NCBI GenBank assembly: GCA_002887195.1
Contig: PJAB01001512.1
Span: 1-13,985 of the forward strand
Length of the DNA: 13,985 nt
Source of the DNA: Chrysochromulina parva
Taxonomy: Eukaryota > Haptophyta > Prymnesiales > Chrysochromulinaceae
Reading direction: 5' to 3'
Under the pieces are notes generated by a model. It made no database searches, was not told the DNA's origin, and saw only the letters and a program-made list of their open reading frames with translations. The position numbers and the translations under genes are program-made. Position 1 is the first letter of the stretch. Each line of letters begins with the position of its first letter. Positions 6,403 to 13,689 of the stretch are shown here, piece after piece.

Positions 6403-7755
6403 TCAATTCTCGGAATGCTTCCGCGGTGACCGTGGCGTGAGCTCAAACGGATTGATCCTTTGCTTCAGGTTTGAGACCAGCTCGGCCACCAGCGTGTTCC
6501 ATGAAAGGAAGCCAGGCGCAGCGAGGGCGGAGCCGTCATCGGTCGAGAAAGCTTCGTGCCACTGTCCGGAGGTGCGTAGATCGGCAGCGAGCGCGCCCAC
6601 GACGCGCGAGGCGATCTCGAGTGCGAGGTCATTGTAGCCGTACGCGGCGAGGCCATACGCCGCCATCGCATTCGCGTTCACCCACATTGGACCTCGCCAA
6701 TTGCTGTACGGGACGATGATGTCGGCATTCGAGTAACGTGGGTCGAGGGAGCTAGTGGAGCGCACACCGACCGGCGAGAGCATATCGGACGCACTCAGCA
6801 CTCGCGCGATGCTCGCCGCCTGCGACGCGTTGACAAGGCCAGCCCAGAGCGGCATCGCGATGACGTATGTACGCGCCTCGATGTACTCGGCGCTGCTGAC
6901 ATTCCATGAGGCGTGGTAGCCGAGGTCGGCGCGCCACAAACGGGCGTTGAGCACCGCGGTGAGGTCGTCGCGCGCCGTACGGTGGCGGGCCGCCAGACTC
7001 CGGTGCTCCTTGGAGCGCCTGAGCCTGCGCTCCCGGTTGTGTACCGCAGCCGCCTCGGCCGCCTCGGCCGCCTCGGCCCACTCGTCGGCGAATAGTGCCA
7101 TGGCGGCATGCTCGCGCACGAGAAGCGACATCACGTCCGGCGCGGCGAGCGTCCACGCCTGCGACTCGGACCAGCATTCGGGCGAGCGTGCGTTTGGGCA
7201 GAGCGAGAGCACCGAGTTGTCCGCGCCCGTCTCCATTTGGTCGTGCCAAGTGCGCAACTGCGTGCGTGGGTCGCGCCGCGGCGGCCGATCCCAGTAGGCA
7301 AGCAAGGCCTCCATGGCGGGCTTGAAGGGCTCAAACGACTTCGGGTCGCCGCCGGGCGCGCTTGCGGCGAGCCACGCGCCCTGGATGAGGATGGGCTTTG
7401 CATGCACCAGCGCGTCTGTCTGATGGGGGTCTGAGGAACATATTGTCGGCTTGGTGGGCGTGAGGCAGCCCGTAACCGAACCGTCGCTCAGGTTCGTCGC
7501 CGCGAAAAAATTACGCATCGAGCCGTCGAGGTATTCTCGCGAGCCCCAGCGCAGCGTCCCCGTGCCAAGGAAGACGGAGTCCCAGTCCCACTCCTGTTCG
7601 TAGGGGCCAGCCGGGACCAAGTATGGGTATTGTAGGGCCCCTGATGGCTGGCGCCATGTCTCGTTGGCATGAGAAGCCGCATACGCCCGGCAGAGCGTCT
7701 CGTCGTCGTCGACGTTGGCGAGTAAACTGAAGGCATGCAGCATGATTGCGAGCAT
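6403..7755 (-). CDS. GH63-type glycosidase, mannosylglycerate hydrolase-like, probably secreted
   Basis: Motifs of the (alpha/alpha)6-barrel GH63/GH37 glycosidase group appear in order. YPYLVPAGPYEQEWDWDS (43-60) is the substrate-site 'WDWDS' block. WHDQMETGADNS (170-181) matches the block carrying the general acid, with Asp179 the candidate. YSNWRGPMWVN (350-360) and WHEAFSTDDG...FLSWNTL (399-422) complete the set, with Glu401 the candidate base. At 450 aa it matches the short mannosylglycerate/glucosylglycerate hydrolase branch rather than ER glucosidase I (about 800 aa). Activity on mannosylglycerate is an inference; another alpha-glycoside is possible. A short hydrophobic N-terminus and four N-glycosylation sequons (NET, NLS, NVS, NAS) suggest the secretory pathway. 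A stop lies directly before the ATG at 7755; the ATG at codon 5 (7743) has a better context. Residues 225-262 form an Ala/Glu then Arg-rich insert produced partly by a 9-bp repeat. The gene diverges from CUL3. Confidence 0.8.
   Translation of the reverse strand: MLAIMLHAFSLLANVDDDETLCRAYAASHANETWRQPSGALQYPYLVPAGPYEQEWDWDSVFLGTGTLRWGSREYLDGSMRNFFAATNLSDGSVTGCLTPTKPTICSSDPHQTDALVHAKPILIQGAWLAASAPGGDPKSFEPFKPAMEALLAYWDRPPRRDPRTQLRTWHDQMETGADNSVLSLCPNARSPECWSESQAWTLAAPDVMSLLVREHAAMALFADEWAEAAEAAEAAAVHNRERRLRRSKEHRSLAARHRTARDDLTAVLNARLWRADLGYHASWNVSSAEYIEARTYVIAMPLWAGLVNASQAASIARVLSASDMLSPVGVRSTSSLDPRYSNADIIVPYSNWRGPMWVNANAMAAYGLAAYGYNDLALEIASRVVGALAADLRTSGQWHEAFSTDDGSALAAPGFLSWNTLVAELVSNLKQRINPFELTPRSPRKHSEN
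7052..7078. repeat. 9-bp tandem repeat, three copies, inside the glycosidase gene
   Basis: The unit gcctcggcc is repeated exactly three times. On the minus strand it encodes the (EAA)n stretch at residues 227-237, in an insert between the conserved barrel motifs. Confidence 0.9.
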
Positions 7756-8014
7756 TTACGTGAACGACGCGTTTGGCGTGTTGTGAAAGTCTCGGGAGTC
7801 CTGTTTTGAATGCTTACGCGTTGTGTGTATTCATGTGAACTCATCGAGCCGAGAGAACTTCAGAGTGCGAGCTAGCTCGAGCCGGCCGCCGCTGCGCGCT
7901 CGCGCCTGCTGAGCGACCGCCTGACCCGCGAGTGTACGGCTGCTCCTTGCGTGCGTGCGTGCGTGCGCAGCGGCGTGCTCTCCGCGCTCAACCTTCGCGC
8001 AGAGCTGTCGAGCC
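7756..8014. promoter_or_regulatory. Divergent promoter region of the glycosidase and CUL3 genes
   Basis: This 259-bp spacer separates two start codons that point away from each other. It has no TATA box that I can see. It contains a 12-bp perfect palindrome cgagctagctcg at 7868-7879, which overlaps a second palindrome gctcgagc at 7875-7882, and a microsatellite (tgcg)5 at 7948-7967 close to the CUL3 start. Any of these could bind regulators, but no known site is recognised. Confidence 0.5.
7948..7967. repeat. (TGCG)5 tetranucleotide microsatellite
   Basis: There are five exact tgcg units immediately upstream of CUL3, about 50 bp before its ATG. It lies in the 5' UTR or core promoter. Confidence 0.9.
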
Positions 8015-10228
8015 ATGGCGCAGAAATCGAAGTTCATCATCCAGCCCTTCAAGCACAATGTGCAGATGGATGAGGAGTACGCCAACCGCACATGGCAGAC
8101 GCTGCACGAGGCCATTCGTGAGATCCACCGGCAGAATGCGAGTGGCCTTAGCTTCGAGGAGCTGTACCGTAATGCCTACAACATGGTGCTGCACAAATTT
8201 GGCGACAAGCTGTACAACGGACTGAGCGACACGATTACGCGCCACCTGCAGGCCGTGGCCGGCCAGGTAGCGGACTCGAACGATGAGCTCTTCCTGCCCG
8301 AGCTCAAGGACAAGTGGGACAAGCATAAGCTCTCGTCCATCATGATCCGAGACATCCTCATGTACATGGACCGCACCTACGTAGCGGCACAGAAGAAGAC
8401 GCCTGTCTATGAGCGCGGGCTGCAGATCTTCCGCGACGAGGTGTGCCGCAACGCACGCATCAAGGACCGTCTGCTGCACATGCTGCTCGACCTCGTGCAG
8501 CGCGAGCGCACGGGGGAGATGATCGAGCGCGGGCTGCTCAAGACGATCACGTCGATGCTCGTCGAGCTCGGCCGCGACGTGTACGCGCGAGACTTTGAGT
8601 CGCCGTTCCTGAGCGCGAGCGCGACCTTTTACCAGGCCGAGAGCCAGGAGTACATTGCGCAGAATTCGGCGGCCGACTACATAAAGAAGGCCGAGCAGCG
8701 CCTGCAGGAGGAGGCGGACCGTGTGGCGCACTACCTGGACGCGGCCACCGAGGCGAAGATCCGGGAGGTTGCAGAGCGCGAGCTCATCGGACGACACATG
8801 CGTACGATCGCCGAGATGGAGCACTCGGGCGTCGTCGCGATGATTGAGGACAACAAGCTCGACGATCTGAAGCGCGCGTACGAGCTCTTCAAGCGCGTGA
8901 CGCAGCCGACGTCTGGCTTGACAGTGATCCGCGAGATCATGGCTGCTCATGTGCGTGCGCGCGGCACAGAGCTCGTGTCTGACGAGGAGCGCAACAGGGA
9001 CCCGGTGGCATACGTGACGGGTCTGCTTGCGCTGCGCGACAAGTACGAAGCCGTCATCAAGGAGGCCTTCTCGGACGACAAGCAGTTTAAAAACGCGCTC
9101 AACAAGGCCTTCGAACACTTTGTGAACCTCAATAGCCATTCGCCTGAGTTCATCTCCCTCTTTGTAGACGAACAGCTGCGCAAGGGCATGAAGACCACCT
9201 CGGAGGAGGAGGTGGAGGGCACGCTCGACAAGGTGGTCATGCTCTTCCGCTACCTGCACGAGAAGGACGTGTTTGAAAAGTACTACAAACAGCATCTCGC
9301 CAAGCGACTGCTCGGTCAGCGCTCCGTCTCCGACGATGCCGAGCGCCAAATGATCACCAAACTCAAGACCGAGTGCGGCTACCAGTACACTTCAAAGCTT
9401 GAGGGCATGTTCACCGACATGAAAATCTCCGCGGACACGCAGGAGGTCTTCTTGGACAACCTCCGCAAAGACAACGGTGGATCGAGCAAGGTGGACGGCA
9501 TCGAGCTCTCCGTGCACGTGCTCACCACGGGCTTCTGGCCCACCCAGCTCGGGACCAAGTGCATCCTGCCGCCGCAGATCGTGCGCTGCTGCGAGACGTT
9601 CAAAGCGCACTACCTCAGGCAGTACTCCGGCCGCCGGCTGCAGTGGCAAGCCAACATGGGCTCGGCAGACCTCAAGGCCACCTTTGGCAGCCGAAGATAT
9701 GAGATCAACGTGTCAACGTACCTGATGTGCATCCTGCTGCAGTTCAACGACTGCGACAGCAAATCGTACGCTGACATCGCGCAGGCGACCGAGATTCCCA
9801 GCCCGGAGCTCAAGCGCGCCCTGCAGAGCCTCGCGTGCGCCAAGTTCAAAATCCTAAACAAGGAGCCCAAGGGGCGCGACGTGGACGACGGCGACGTCTT
9901 TGAGTACAATGGTGACTTCTCCGCCAAGCACCTGCGCTTCAAGGTTGGCACTGTGACGGCATCCAAGGAGAATGACGTCGAGAAGCAGGAGACGCGCGCC
10001 AAGGTCGACGAGGACCGGAAGCCGCAGATTGACGCGGCGCTCGTCCGCGTGATGAAGAGTCGCAAGGAGATGGAGCACAACTCGCTCATCGCCGAGGTGA
10101 CCAGCCAGCTGCAGTCGCGCTTCATGCCGCACCCCAACGTGATCAAGAAGCGCATAGAGAGCCTCATCGAGCGCGAGTTCCTTGAGCGCGATAAGGATAA
10201 TTGGCGCCGGTACAAGTACCTCGCCTAG
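8015..10228 (+). CDS. CUL3: Cullin-3, scaffold of BTB-type (CRL3) E3 ubiquitin ligases, 737 aa
   Basis: Cullin-3 bridges BTB-domain substrate receptors and the RING protein RBX1 to ubiquitylate targets in cytosol and nucleus. The protein is full length for the family and alignable throughout. The N-terminal segment FIIQPFKHNVQMDEEY (7-22) corresponds to the CUL3-specific extension that helps grip BTB/3-box partners, and SGLSFEELYRNAYNMVLHK (43-61) is the BTB-binding helix region. Cullin repeats fill about 20-370. The cullin-homology domain contains EKDVFEKYYKQHLAKRLL (416-433), SVSDDAERQMITKLKTECG (437-455) and FWPTQ (507-511). The winged-helix C-terminus holds the neddylation motif RVMKSRKEM, with Lys681 as the expected NEDD8 acceptor, and ends YKYLA, as in animal CUL3 (YTYVA). 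The ATG at 8015 has a perfect Kozak-type context (GCCATGG), and there is no in-frame ATG before it. The whole 2.2-kb gene is intronless. The 24-residue or so loop that animal CUL3 has after the MGSADL motif is absent here. Confidence 0.98.
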   Translation: MAQKSKFIIQPFKHNVQMDEEYANRTWQTLHEAIREIHRQNASGLSFEELYRNAYNMVLHKFGDKLYNGLSDTITRHLQAVAGQVADSNDELFLPELKDKWDKHKLSSIMIRDILMYMDRTYVAAQKKTPVYERGLQIFRDEVCRNARIKDRLLHMLLDLVQRERTGEMIERGLLKTITSMLVELGRDVYARDFESPFLSASATFYQAESQEYIAQNSAADYIKKAEQRLQEEADRVAHYLDAATEAKIREVAERELIGRHMRTIAEMEHSGVVAMIEDNKLDDLKRAYELFKRVTQPTSGLTVIREIMAAHVRARGTELVSDEERNRDPVAYVTGLLALRDKYEAVIKEAFSDDKQFKNALNKAFEHFVNLNSHSPEFISLFVDEQLRKGMKTTSEEEVEGTLDKVVMLFRYLHEKDVFEKYYKQHLAKRLLGQRSVSDDAERQMITKLKTECGYQYTSKLEGMFTDMKISADTQEVFLDNLRKDNGGSSKVDGIELSVHVLTTGFWPTQLGTKCILPPQIVRCCETFKAHYLRQYSGRRLQWQANMGSADLKATFGSRRYEINVSTYLMCILLQFNDCDSKSYADIAQATEIPSPELKRALQSLACAKFKILNKEPKGRDVDDGDVFEYNGDFSAKHLRFKVGTVTASKENDVEKQETRAKVDEDRKPQIDAALVRVMKSRKEMEHNSLIAEVTSQLQSRFMPHPNVIKKRIESLIEREFLERDKDNWRRYKYLA

Positions 10229-10600
10229 TCGCACAGCGCATGCGGATGTCGCGACCTACCCCGTCGGCGAGAGGTGCCGCGCGCATCAGATCACACCGAG
10301 CAACCGTTGTACTCTGCGCCCGACTCACTGTTGCGGAGCGGAGAGAGTCGGCGACAATAATCTGTGAGCCAGTTTACGGGAACCCGTGGAACACAACTGA
10401 AAAAAGTACAACGACACTCGCTGACTTCCATCTCGCATCTCCATCTCCGTCCGTGCAACACGGTATACATCATTATACACAGAGAGTGTCGCACTGTGAC
10501 AGTCGACTGTGATCTGTGTCGAAGTGTCCGCGCGACCGACCCGCCACCAGGACGAAAGAAATCGCGCATCGCTCCTGTGCTCTCGCCGTAGTTACTCATA
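10229..10600. other. Convergent 3' intergenic region (CUL3 / DUF3110 gene), 372 bp
   Basis: Both flanking genes end here, so it probably consists of two 3' UTRs. It is less GC-rich than the genes. Visible elements are a 12-bp perfect palindrome acagtcgactgt (10499-10510) and two weak hairpins, acggg-aa-cccgt (about 10376-10387) and gtata-catcat-tatac (about 10463-10478). No protein-like frame and no AATAAA were seen. Confidence 0.5.
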
Positions 10601-11428
10601 TCACGGGACTCTTGGTACGCTGCAGTCGTCGTTGCCGCAGATGTCGGGGATGCGCAGCAGATCCTCAATCCACAGCCGATAGGTCTGATACGGGTCGCGC
10701 CGTCCCTTGCTGCTTTCACTACCGATGGGCTCTTCATGGTTCAGTTCCGACGGCAGCGTGGGCATCGAGCCGCAATCGAAGATCCGCTCCTCGTACCCAG
10801 CTCGGCGGACAAACGTTCTCAGGCGGTCTACGTTCCATGGGACTGGCACAGCGAGGTCGAAGCCTTTTGCGAGCAGGAGGTGACTGAAGTGCTCTGCGTT
10901 TTCCAGACACTCGAAGCCGAGGACAGTGTTTGTTACAGCGATGACCCCCGACTCATCGGGATGCGTTTGTGTGTACACGCCCTCGTTGTGTTCTCCAGCA
11001 TTAAAGATCAGCACGAACACCGTTGGGGAGCCAAGGCGTCCGGTCCGGAATCTGGTGTCCATGGCGGGTGGTCCAGAGACTGGAATCGTGTGCGATGCTC
11101 CGTGCGATTCGTCGTGCATCGCGGAGCGTTGCTGGACGCGCGATGCTCGTCGTTTGGCACGCCACTGCGCATCATGCTCGCCTCCGCGGGGCGAATTCCA
11201 CCAGAAGTCATTTGGTGACTGGCTCTGGCCACCGTAGCCTATGCACATTCTGGCCGTTCCCAGCCGCAGCATATTGACAGCCGTCCCAGGGGCGTTTGGT
11301 CGGCTGCAAGGCAGTACAGGTGGCTTTTTGCGAACCACTGCCTCCTGCCATGATAGCATCGCAGTGCTCAGACCAGCAGCGCACCCTAAAGAGATCGCCG
11401 CCACGAGGAAGACGGATGATCGCAGCAT
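10601..11428 (-). CDS. DUF3110-domain protein, probably plastid-targeted, 275 aa
   Basis: Residues 135-225 fit DUF3110, a small domain of unknown function common in cyanobacteria and plastid-bearing eukaryotes. The signature TVFVLIFNAGEHNEGVYT (136-153) is followed by VLGFECLENAEHFSHLLLAKGF (169-190), matching the pattern 'vFVLlFNa...NEGiyT...vl.FE..ddA..fa..L'. The N-terminus MLRSSVFLVAAISLGCAAG is a convincing signal peptide. It is followed by an Arg/Lys/Ser/Pro-rich stretch, consistent with the bipartite leader that carries nuclear-encoded proteins into a secondary plastid; no Phe is seen at the expected cleavage site. Between leader and domain lie about 90 residues I do not recognise, including GYGGQSQSPNDFWWNSP (64-80). 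The C-terminal extension (226-275) contains DPYQTYRLWIEDLLRIP and three Cys overall near the end. The ATG at 11428 has A at -3. The gene diverges from the methyltransferase gene with a 192-bp spacer. Confidence 0.8.
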   Translation of the reverse strand: MLRSSVFLVAAISLGCAAGLSTAMLSWQEAVVRKKPPVLPCSRPNAPGTAVNMLRLGTARMCIGYGGQSQSPNDFWWNSPRGGEHDAQWRAKRRASRVQQRSAMHDESHGASHTIPVSGPPAMDTRFRTGRLGSPTVFVLIFNAGEHNEGVYTQTHPDESGVIAVTNTVLGFECLENAEHFSHLLLAKGFDLAVPVPWNVDRLRTFVRRAGYEERIFDCGSMPTLPSELNHEEPIGSESSKGRRDPYQTYRLWIEDLLRIPDICGNDDCSVPRVP

Positions 11429-11620
11429 TGTACACTCAACGAAAAGCAGTCACCTACTATTGAAGGAAAATCACGAGTTTCGGCAGGTTTCGGCTGCCAA
11501 CTTTACACTTTTACCGGTACCGTATGCTGTAGGACGTAAATCAGATCTCCATCAGTCCCACTAAAACCAGGCAGGCCGCGTGGAAACACATGAACAACTT
11601 TGCCCATCACGTTTCGTGCC
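11429..11620. promoter_or_regulatory. Divergent promoter region of the DUF3110 and methyltransferase genes
   Basis: This 192-bp spacer is more AT-rich than its surroundings. It contains two copies of gtttcggc (starting about 11478 and 11487) and the overlapping palindromes taccggta (11512-11519) and ggtacc (11516-11521). No TATA box is clear. An out-of-frame ATG at 11590, in a poor context, lies before the methyltransferase start. Confidence 0.4.
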
Positions 11621-12766
11621 ATGCATGCGGCGTGGCGGCAGCATATCGCCGCCTTGCACGCGGCGGAGCTTATGGTGGACGAGAAATCTCCAGTCGAGGC
11701 CCTCGCTGCAGTCGAGGCACTCGCCGCTCTGGCTGTGCTTGGTGACGTGCCGGTCTCATGGCGCACTCCGTTTGAAACGGACAGCTTTTGCCAGTCGGAG
11801 TTGTTCTGCGCGAGCCCGTCCATCTTCTGGCGTCGCGTCGCCAAGCGTGTACCCGCCGCCGCCGACGCCATCGCCACACTGAGCGCCACGCTTACCGATG
11901 CCGACCTCTTCGACGCGACGGAGCCATCAGCTGTCTCCTTTGAGGTGGGCAGCACGTCGCTCTCACTCATCGAGGGTTCTTACGCTACCGGCGGTGTCGG
12001 ACGTTTTGTATACGCTGCGGCCACGGCGCTGGGCACGCTGATTGCAGAGCAGGTGCCGGACGTGCCGGCGGTCGCAGGCCGACGCGTACTAGAGCTCGGC
12101 TGTGGCGTGGGCCTCGTGGGCTTAGTGGCTGCTGCATGCGGAGCCTTGAGCGTGCTGATGACCGACAATTCGCTCGCGTCGGTCGAGTGTGCGCGCCAGA
12201 ATGCGGTGCGCAACAAGGTGAGCGACACCGCTCGGGCGGCAGTGCTTGACTGGGAGGCCTTCCGCACCGACGAAGGGGCGAAGCGCGCATGCGATGCCGC
12301 GGGCCTCGAACGCTCCTCGCCCGACACGGCGCCCGAGCTCATCTTCGGTGCGGACTGCTGCTACAGCGAAGCCATGGGCGACGCGCTGCTCGCCGTGCTG
12401 GGCTACCTGCTCAAGACGGCGCCACCGGGCAGCCGCGCCGTCGTGGTCAACGGCTGGCCCAACCGCGGCCTTCACCGCTTCGAGACACTCGTAGGAGTGA
12501 GGGCGATGCTCGCGGCGGCGGAGTGTGACGCGATTGCATGTGGCGAGCCTCGCCCTCCGCCACGTCCATTCATCGAGCCGAGCGATGGTCCGAGCAGCGG
12601 CGTGCCGACGGTCGAGACTCCAACCTCAGTGGTAGGATTGGAGTCGCTCTCGTTGCTGTCGGCCAGGCGGCTTACGGGCTTCTCGGATCACGCGCATCAT
12701 TTGTACGTCTTCGGTGCGCGAGAGCAGGCTGGAGCCGGAGCCCCTCTGGTTAAAAACCCCACATGA
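11621..12766 (+). CDS. METTL21/FAM86-like class I SAM-dependent protein methyltransferase, 381 aa
   Basis: The protein has the Methyltransf_16 pattern used by protein-lysine methyltransferases of the METTL21/FAM86/EEF2KMT group. Motif I, RRVLELGCGVGLVGLVAA (154-171), binds SAM. TDN (181-183) is the acidic end of strand 2, and LIFGADCCYSE (240-250) is the group's D-x-x-Y motif (Asp245, Tyr248) after strand 4. The YATGGVGRFVYAAATALG block (121-138) resembles the 'tG...W.aa..L' entry to the domain. Residues 1-100 form a helical Ala/Leu-rich N-terminal extension with SFCQSELFCASPSIFWRR, as FAM86-type proteins have. Substrate cannot be deduced; eEF2 or another translation factor is a family-based guess. 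A Pro/Ser-rich insert (308-340) interrupts the fold before the final strand (HHLYVFGA). The start is the ATG at 11621, with G at -3; the open frame continues a little upstream without another ATG. The stop is TGA at 12764-12766. Confidence 0.85.
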   Translation: MHAAWRQHIAALHAAELMVDEKSPVEALAAVEALAALAVLGDVPVSWRTPFETDSFCQSELFCASPSIFWRRVAKRVPAAADAIATLSATLTDADLFDATEPSAVSFEVGSTSLSLIEGSYATGGVGRFVYAAATALGTLIAEQVPDVPAVAGRRVLELGCGVGLVGLVAAACGALSVLMTDNSLASVECARQNAVRNKVSDTARAAVLDWEAFRTDEGAKRACDAAGLERSSPDTAPELIFGADCCYSEAMGDALLAVLGYLLKTAPPGSRAVVVNGWPNRGLHRFETLVGVRAMLAAAECDAIACGEPRPPPRPFIEPSDGPSSGVPTVETPTSVVGLESLSLLSARRLTGFSDHAHHLYVFGAREQAGAGAPLVKNPT

Positions 12767-12828
12767 GGGATGAATCGCTAGGAGCAGACTGAAAAAGGGC
12801 ATCTAAGAGCCTCTTTGAAACTCGGTCG

Positions 12829-12859
12829 TTTCCTGGACCTGTCCGGGACCTTTCCTGGA
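12829..12859. promoter_or_regulatory. Spaced 9-bp direct repeat upstream of the light-harvesting gene
   Basis: The sequence tttcctgga occurs at 12829-12837 and 12851-12859, 22 bp apart (about two helical turns), 60-90 bp before the ATG. The DNA between (cctgtccgggacc) repeats related CCTGG/CCGGG words. The position fits a proximal promoter element or the 5' UTR; no known element is recognised. Confidence 0.35.
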
Positions 12860-12918
12860 GCTCTCCACAGGTCTCCTCAGCATCTTTTGCGATCTTCTCT
12901 CAACCCGATATCCAAAGA

Positions 12919-13689
12919 ATGCTTGCCTTTGCCACAGCCTCCTCGCTCGCTCTGTCGCTCTCGGGCGGTTCCCAGGTGCGCCGCCAAACTCTTGATGCAC
13001 ACATCCACGCCGACACACCGCCAAACGATCCTCACTTTGCGCGACCGCACTGCCTGCGAACCTGAGCGCGCGCGACGCACGTCATCTCACTCGCGTCTTT
13101 CCCACCTGAACAGGTGCAGCGCAAGGTCTCGCCCAAGATGAAAGGTCCCGCCGCTTTCGCGTACGGCCTCCCCGGCGGCAAGAACATCCTCGGTGAGTTC
13201 GACCCTGCTGGCTTCCTCAACGGCAAGGACAAACTGGAGGTCTACCGCCTCCGTGAGGCTGAGCTTGCCCACGGCCGCGTGTCGATGCTCGCCTCGCTGG
13301 GCTTCATTGTGCAGGAGAAGTTTCACCCGCTCTTCTCGGGCGACGGCGGCCCCGCCATCGACCAGATTCCGCAGCTGCCCATCTGGCTCTGGGGCGTCAT
13401 GCTCGCTGGCATTGGCAGCGCCGAGCAGACCCGTATCGCCAAGGGCTGGGCCAAGGTTGACCAGGCCACTGGCAAGGCGGCGTCCGCGCTCCGCGTGGGC
13501 TACTACCCCGGTGACCTGGACTTCGACCCCCTCGGCCTCAAGCCCGAGGACCCGGCCGAGTTTGCCCTGATGCAGGAGAAGGAGCTCTCGCACGGTCGGC
13601 TCGCGATGATCGCTGCGGCGGGCTTCCTCGCCCAGGAGGCCGTGACCAAAACGACGTGGGGTGCCTACTGGGGCGATGCCTCGTTTTGA
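12919..13689 (+). CDS. Fucoxanthin-chlorophyll a/c light-harvesting protein (FCP/LHC), two exons, 210 aa
   Basis: The protein binds pigments in the thylakoid membrane and feeds excitation energy to the photosystems. Exons are 12919-12975 and 13114-13689, joined in phase 0. Exon 1 encodes a hydrophobic leader MLAFATASSLALSLSGGSQ, the signal-peptide part of a plastid leader. The mature protein has the three LHC helices. Helix 1 holds YRLREAELAHGRVSML (63-78) and helix 3 holds FALMQEKELSHGRLAMIAAAG (169-189); both carry the paired E...HGR chlorophyll-ligand and salt-bridge motif. Helix 2 lies near LPIWLWGVMLAGIGSAEQ (107-124). YYPGDLDFDPLGLKPED (149-165) is the usual FCP loop before helix 3. Length and motifs are those of FCPs of haptophytes and stramenopiles. 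The assignment of exon 1 rests on the ATG, matching phase and consensus splice sites; exon 2 alone already carries the whole LHC domain. An rc-strand frame over this gene is a shadow. Confidence 0.93.
12976..13113 (+). other. Spliceosomal intron of the light-harvesting gene (138 bp)
   Basis: The donor is CAG|GTGCGC at 12975/12976 and the acceptor is CTGAACAG|GTGCAG at 13113/13114, after a pyrimidine-rich stretch (tctttccc). Length is divisible by three, but an in-frame TGA at 13063-13065 would end a retained-intron product after 48 codons. The seven bases caggtgc occur at both boundaries (12973-12979, 13111-13117). An alternative acceptor six bases downstream (after gtgcag, 13119) would remove two residues. 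Confidence 0.75.

Noticed and set aside
7488..7844. A 118-codon minus-strand frame overlapping the glycosidase N-terminus and promoter
   Set aside because: It is in another frame from the clear GH63 motifs and has a basic, Ser/Thr-rich product with no recognisable feature.
7988..9349. A 453-codon open frame antisense to CUL3
   Set aside because: It mirrors a strongly conserved CUL3 sequence with GC-rich codons; its product is a Leu/Val/His/Arg-rich sequence with no recognisable motif.
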